Shown here: positions 5,161-5,171 of the stretch, piece by piece
Layout of the letters: the number at the start of each line of letters is the position of its first letter
How positions within the stretch are numbered: the stretch's first letter is position 1
The notes under the pieces: model-generated
Database searches by the model: none
Seen by the model: the letters and a program-made list of their open reading frames with translations, nothing else
Told to the model about the DNA's origin: nothing
Assembly: GCA_026393775.1 (NCBI GenBank)
Contig: JAPKZM010000075.1
Location: 1-5,171 of the forward strand
DNA length: 5,171 nt
Reading direction: 5' to 3'
Origin: Candidatus Aminicenantota bacterium
GTDB taxonomy: Bacteria > Acidobacteriota > Aminicenantia > UBA2199
Position numbers and translations under genes: made by a program

Positions 5161-5171
5161 TTCCGACCATC

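Overview
The window is one stretch of a tightly packed, plus-strand operon for a membrane-bound, complex I-related [NiFe] hydrogenase (group 4, energy-converting type). Nine genes fill it almost completely, joined by short overlaps or gaps of at most 9 bases. The window begins inside the first gene and ends 11 bases after the stop of the last (5161-5171, where nothing can be called). I see no promoter, terminator, RNA gene, mobile element, repeat or CRISPR array, and no gene-free stretch of any length.

Layout. 1-596 is the C-terminal part of an antiporter-like subunit (NuoL/M/N, MrpD, MbhH family). 606-1097 is a NuoJ-like subunit whose end resembles MbhE/MrpA, 1090-1398 is NuoK-like, and 1402-1749 is NuoA (ND3)-like. 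These make up the membrane arm. The peripheral, electron-carrying part follows: 1742-2164 small subunit (NuoB-like, one 4Fe-4S cluster), 2173-2643 NuoC-like 30 kDa subunit, 2643-3848 [NiFe] large subunit (NuoD-like, all four nickel-ligand cysteines present). Then come 3836-4804, the NuoH-like membrane anchor, and 4801-5160, a NuoI-like protein with two 4Fe-4S clusters.

How they work together. By analogy with Ech, Mbh and Hyc/Hyf, electrons (probably from reduced ferredoxin) would enter through the NuoI-like protein, pass through the single NuoB-type cluster, and reduce protons at the [NiFe] site in the NuoD-like protein. The energy released would be passed through NuoH and the J/K/A-like subunits to the antiporter-like subunit, which would pump H+ or Na+. 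No NuoE/F/G genes are visible, so NADH is not an evident donor.

The most notable point is the mixture of traits. The catalytic subunits look like a hydrogenase (CxxC pairs in the large subunit and CxxC in the small subunit), but the membrane arm contains NuoA, NuoJ and NuoK homologues, as in respiratory complex I, and each of these departs from complex I at residues that are normally conserved.

Organism. GC-rich codon use, strong Shine-Dalgarno sites and translational coupling suggest an anaerobic bacterium (fermentative, syntrophic or acetogenic in lifestyle). The phylum cannot be fixed from this window. An uncultivated lineage is plausible, and an archaeon is not formally excluded.
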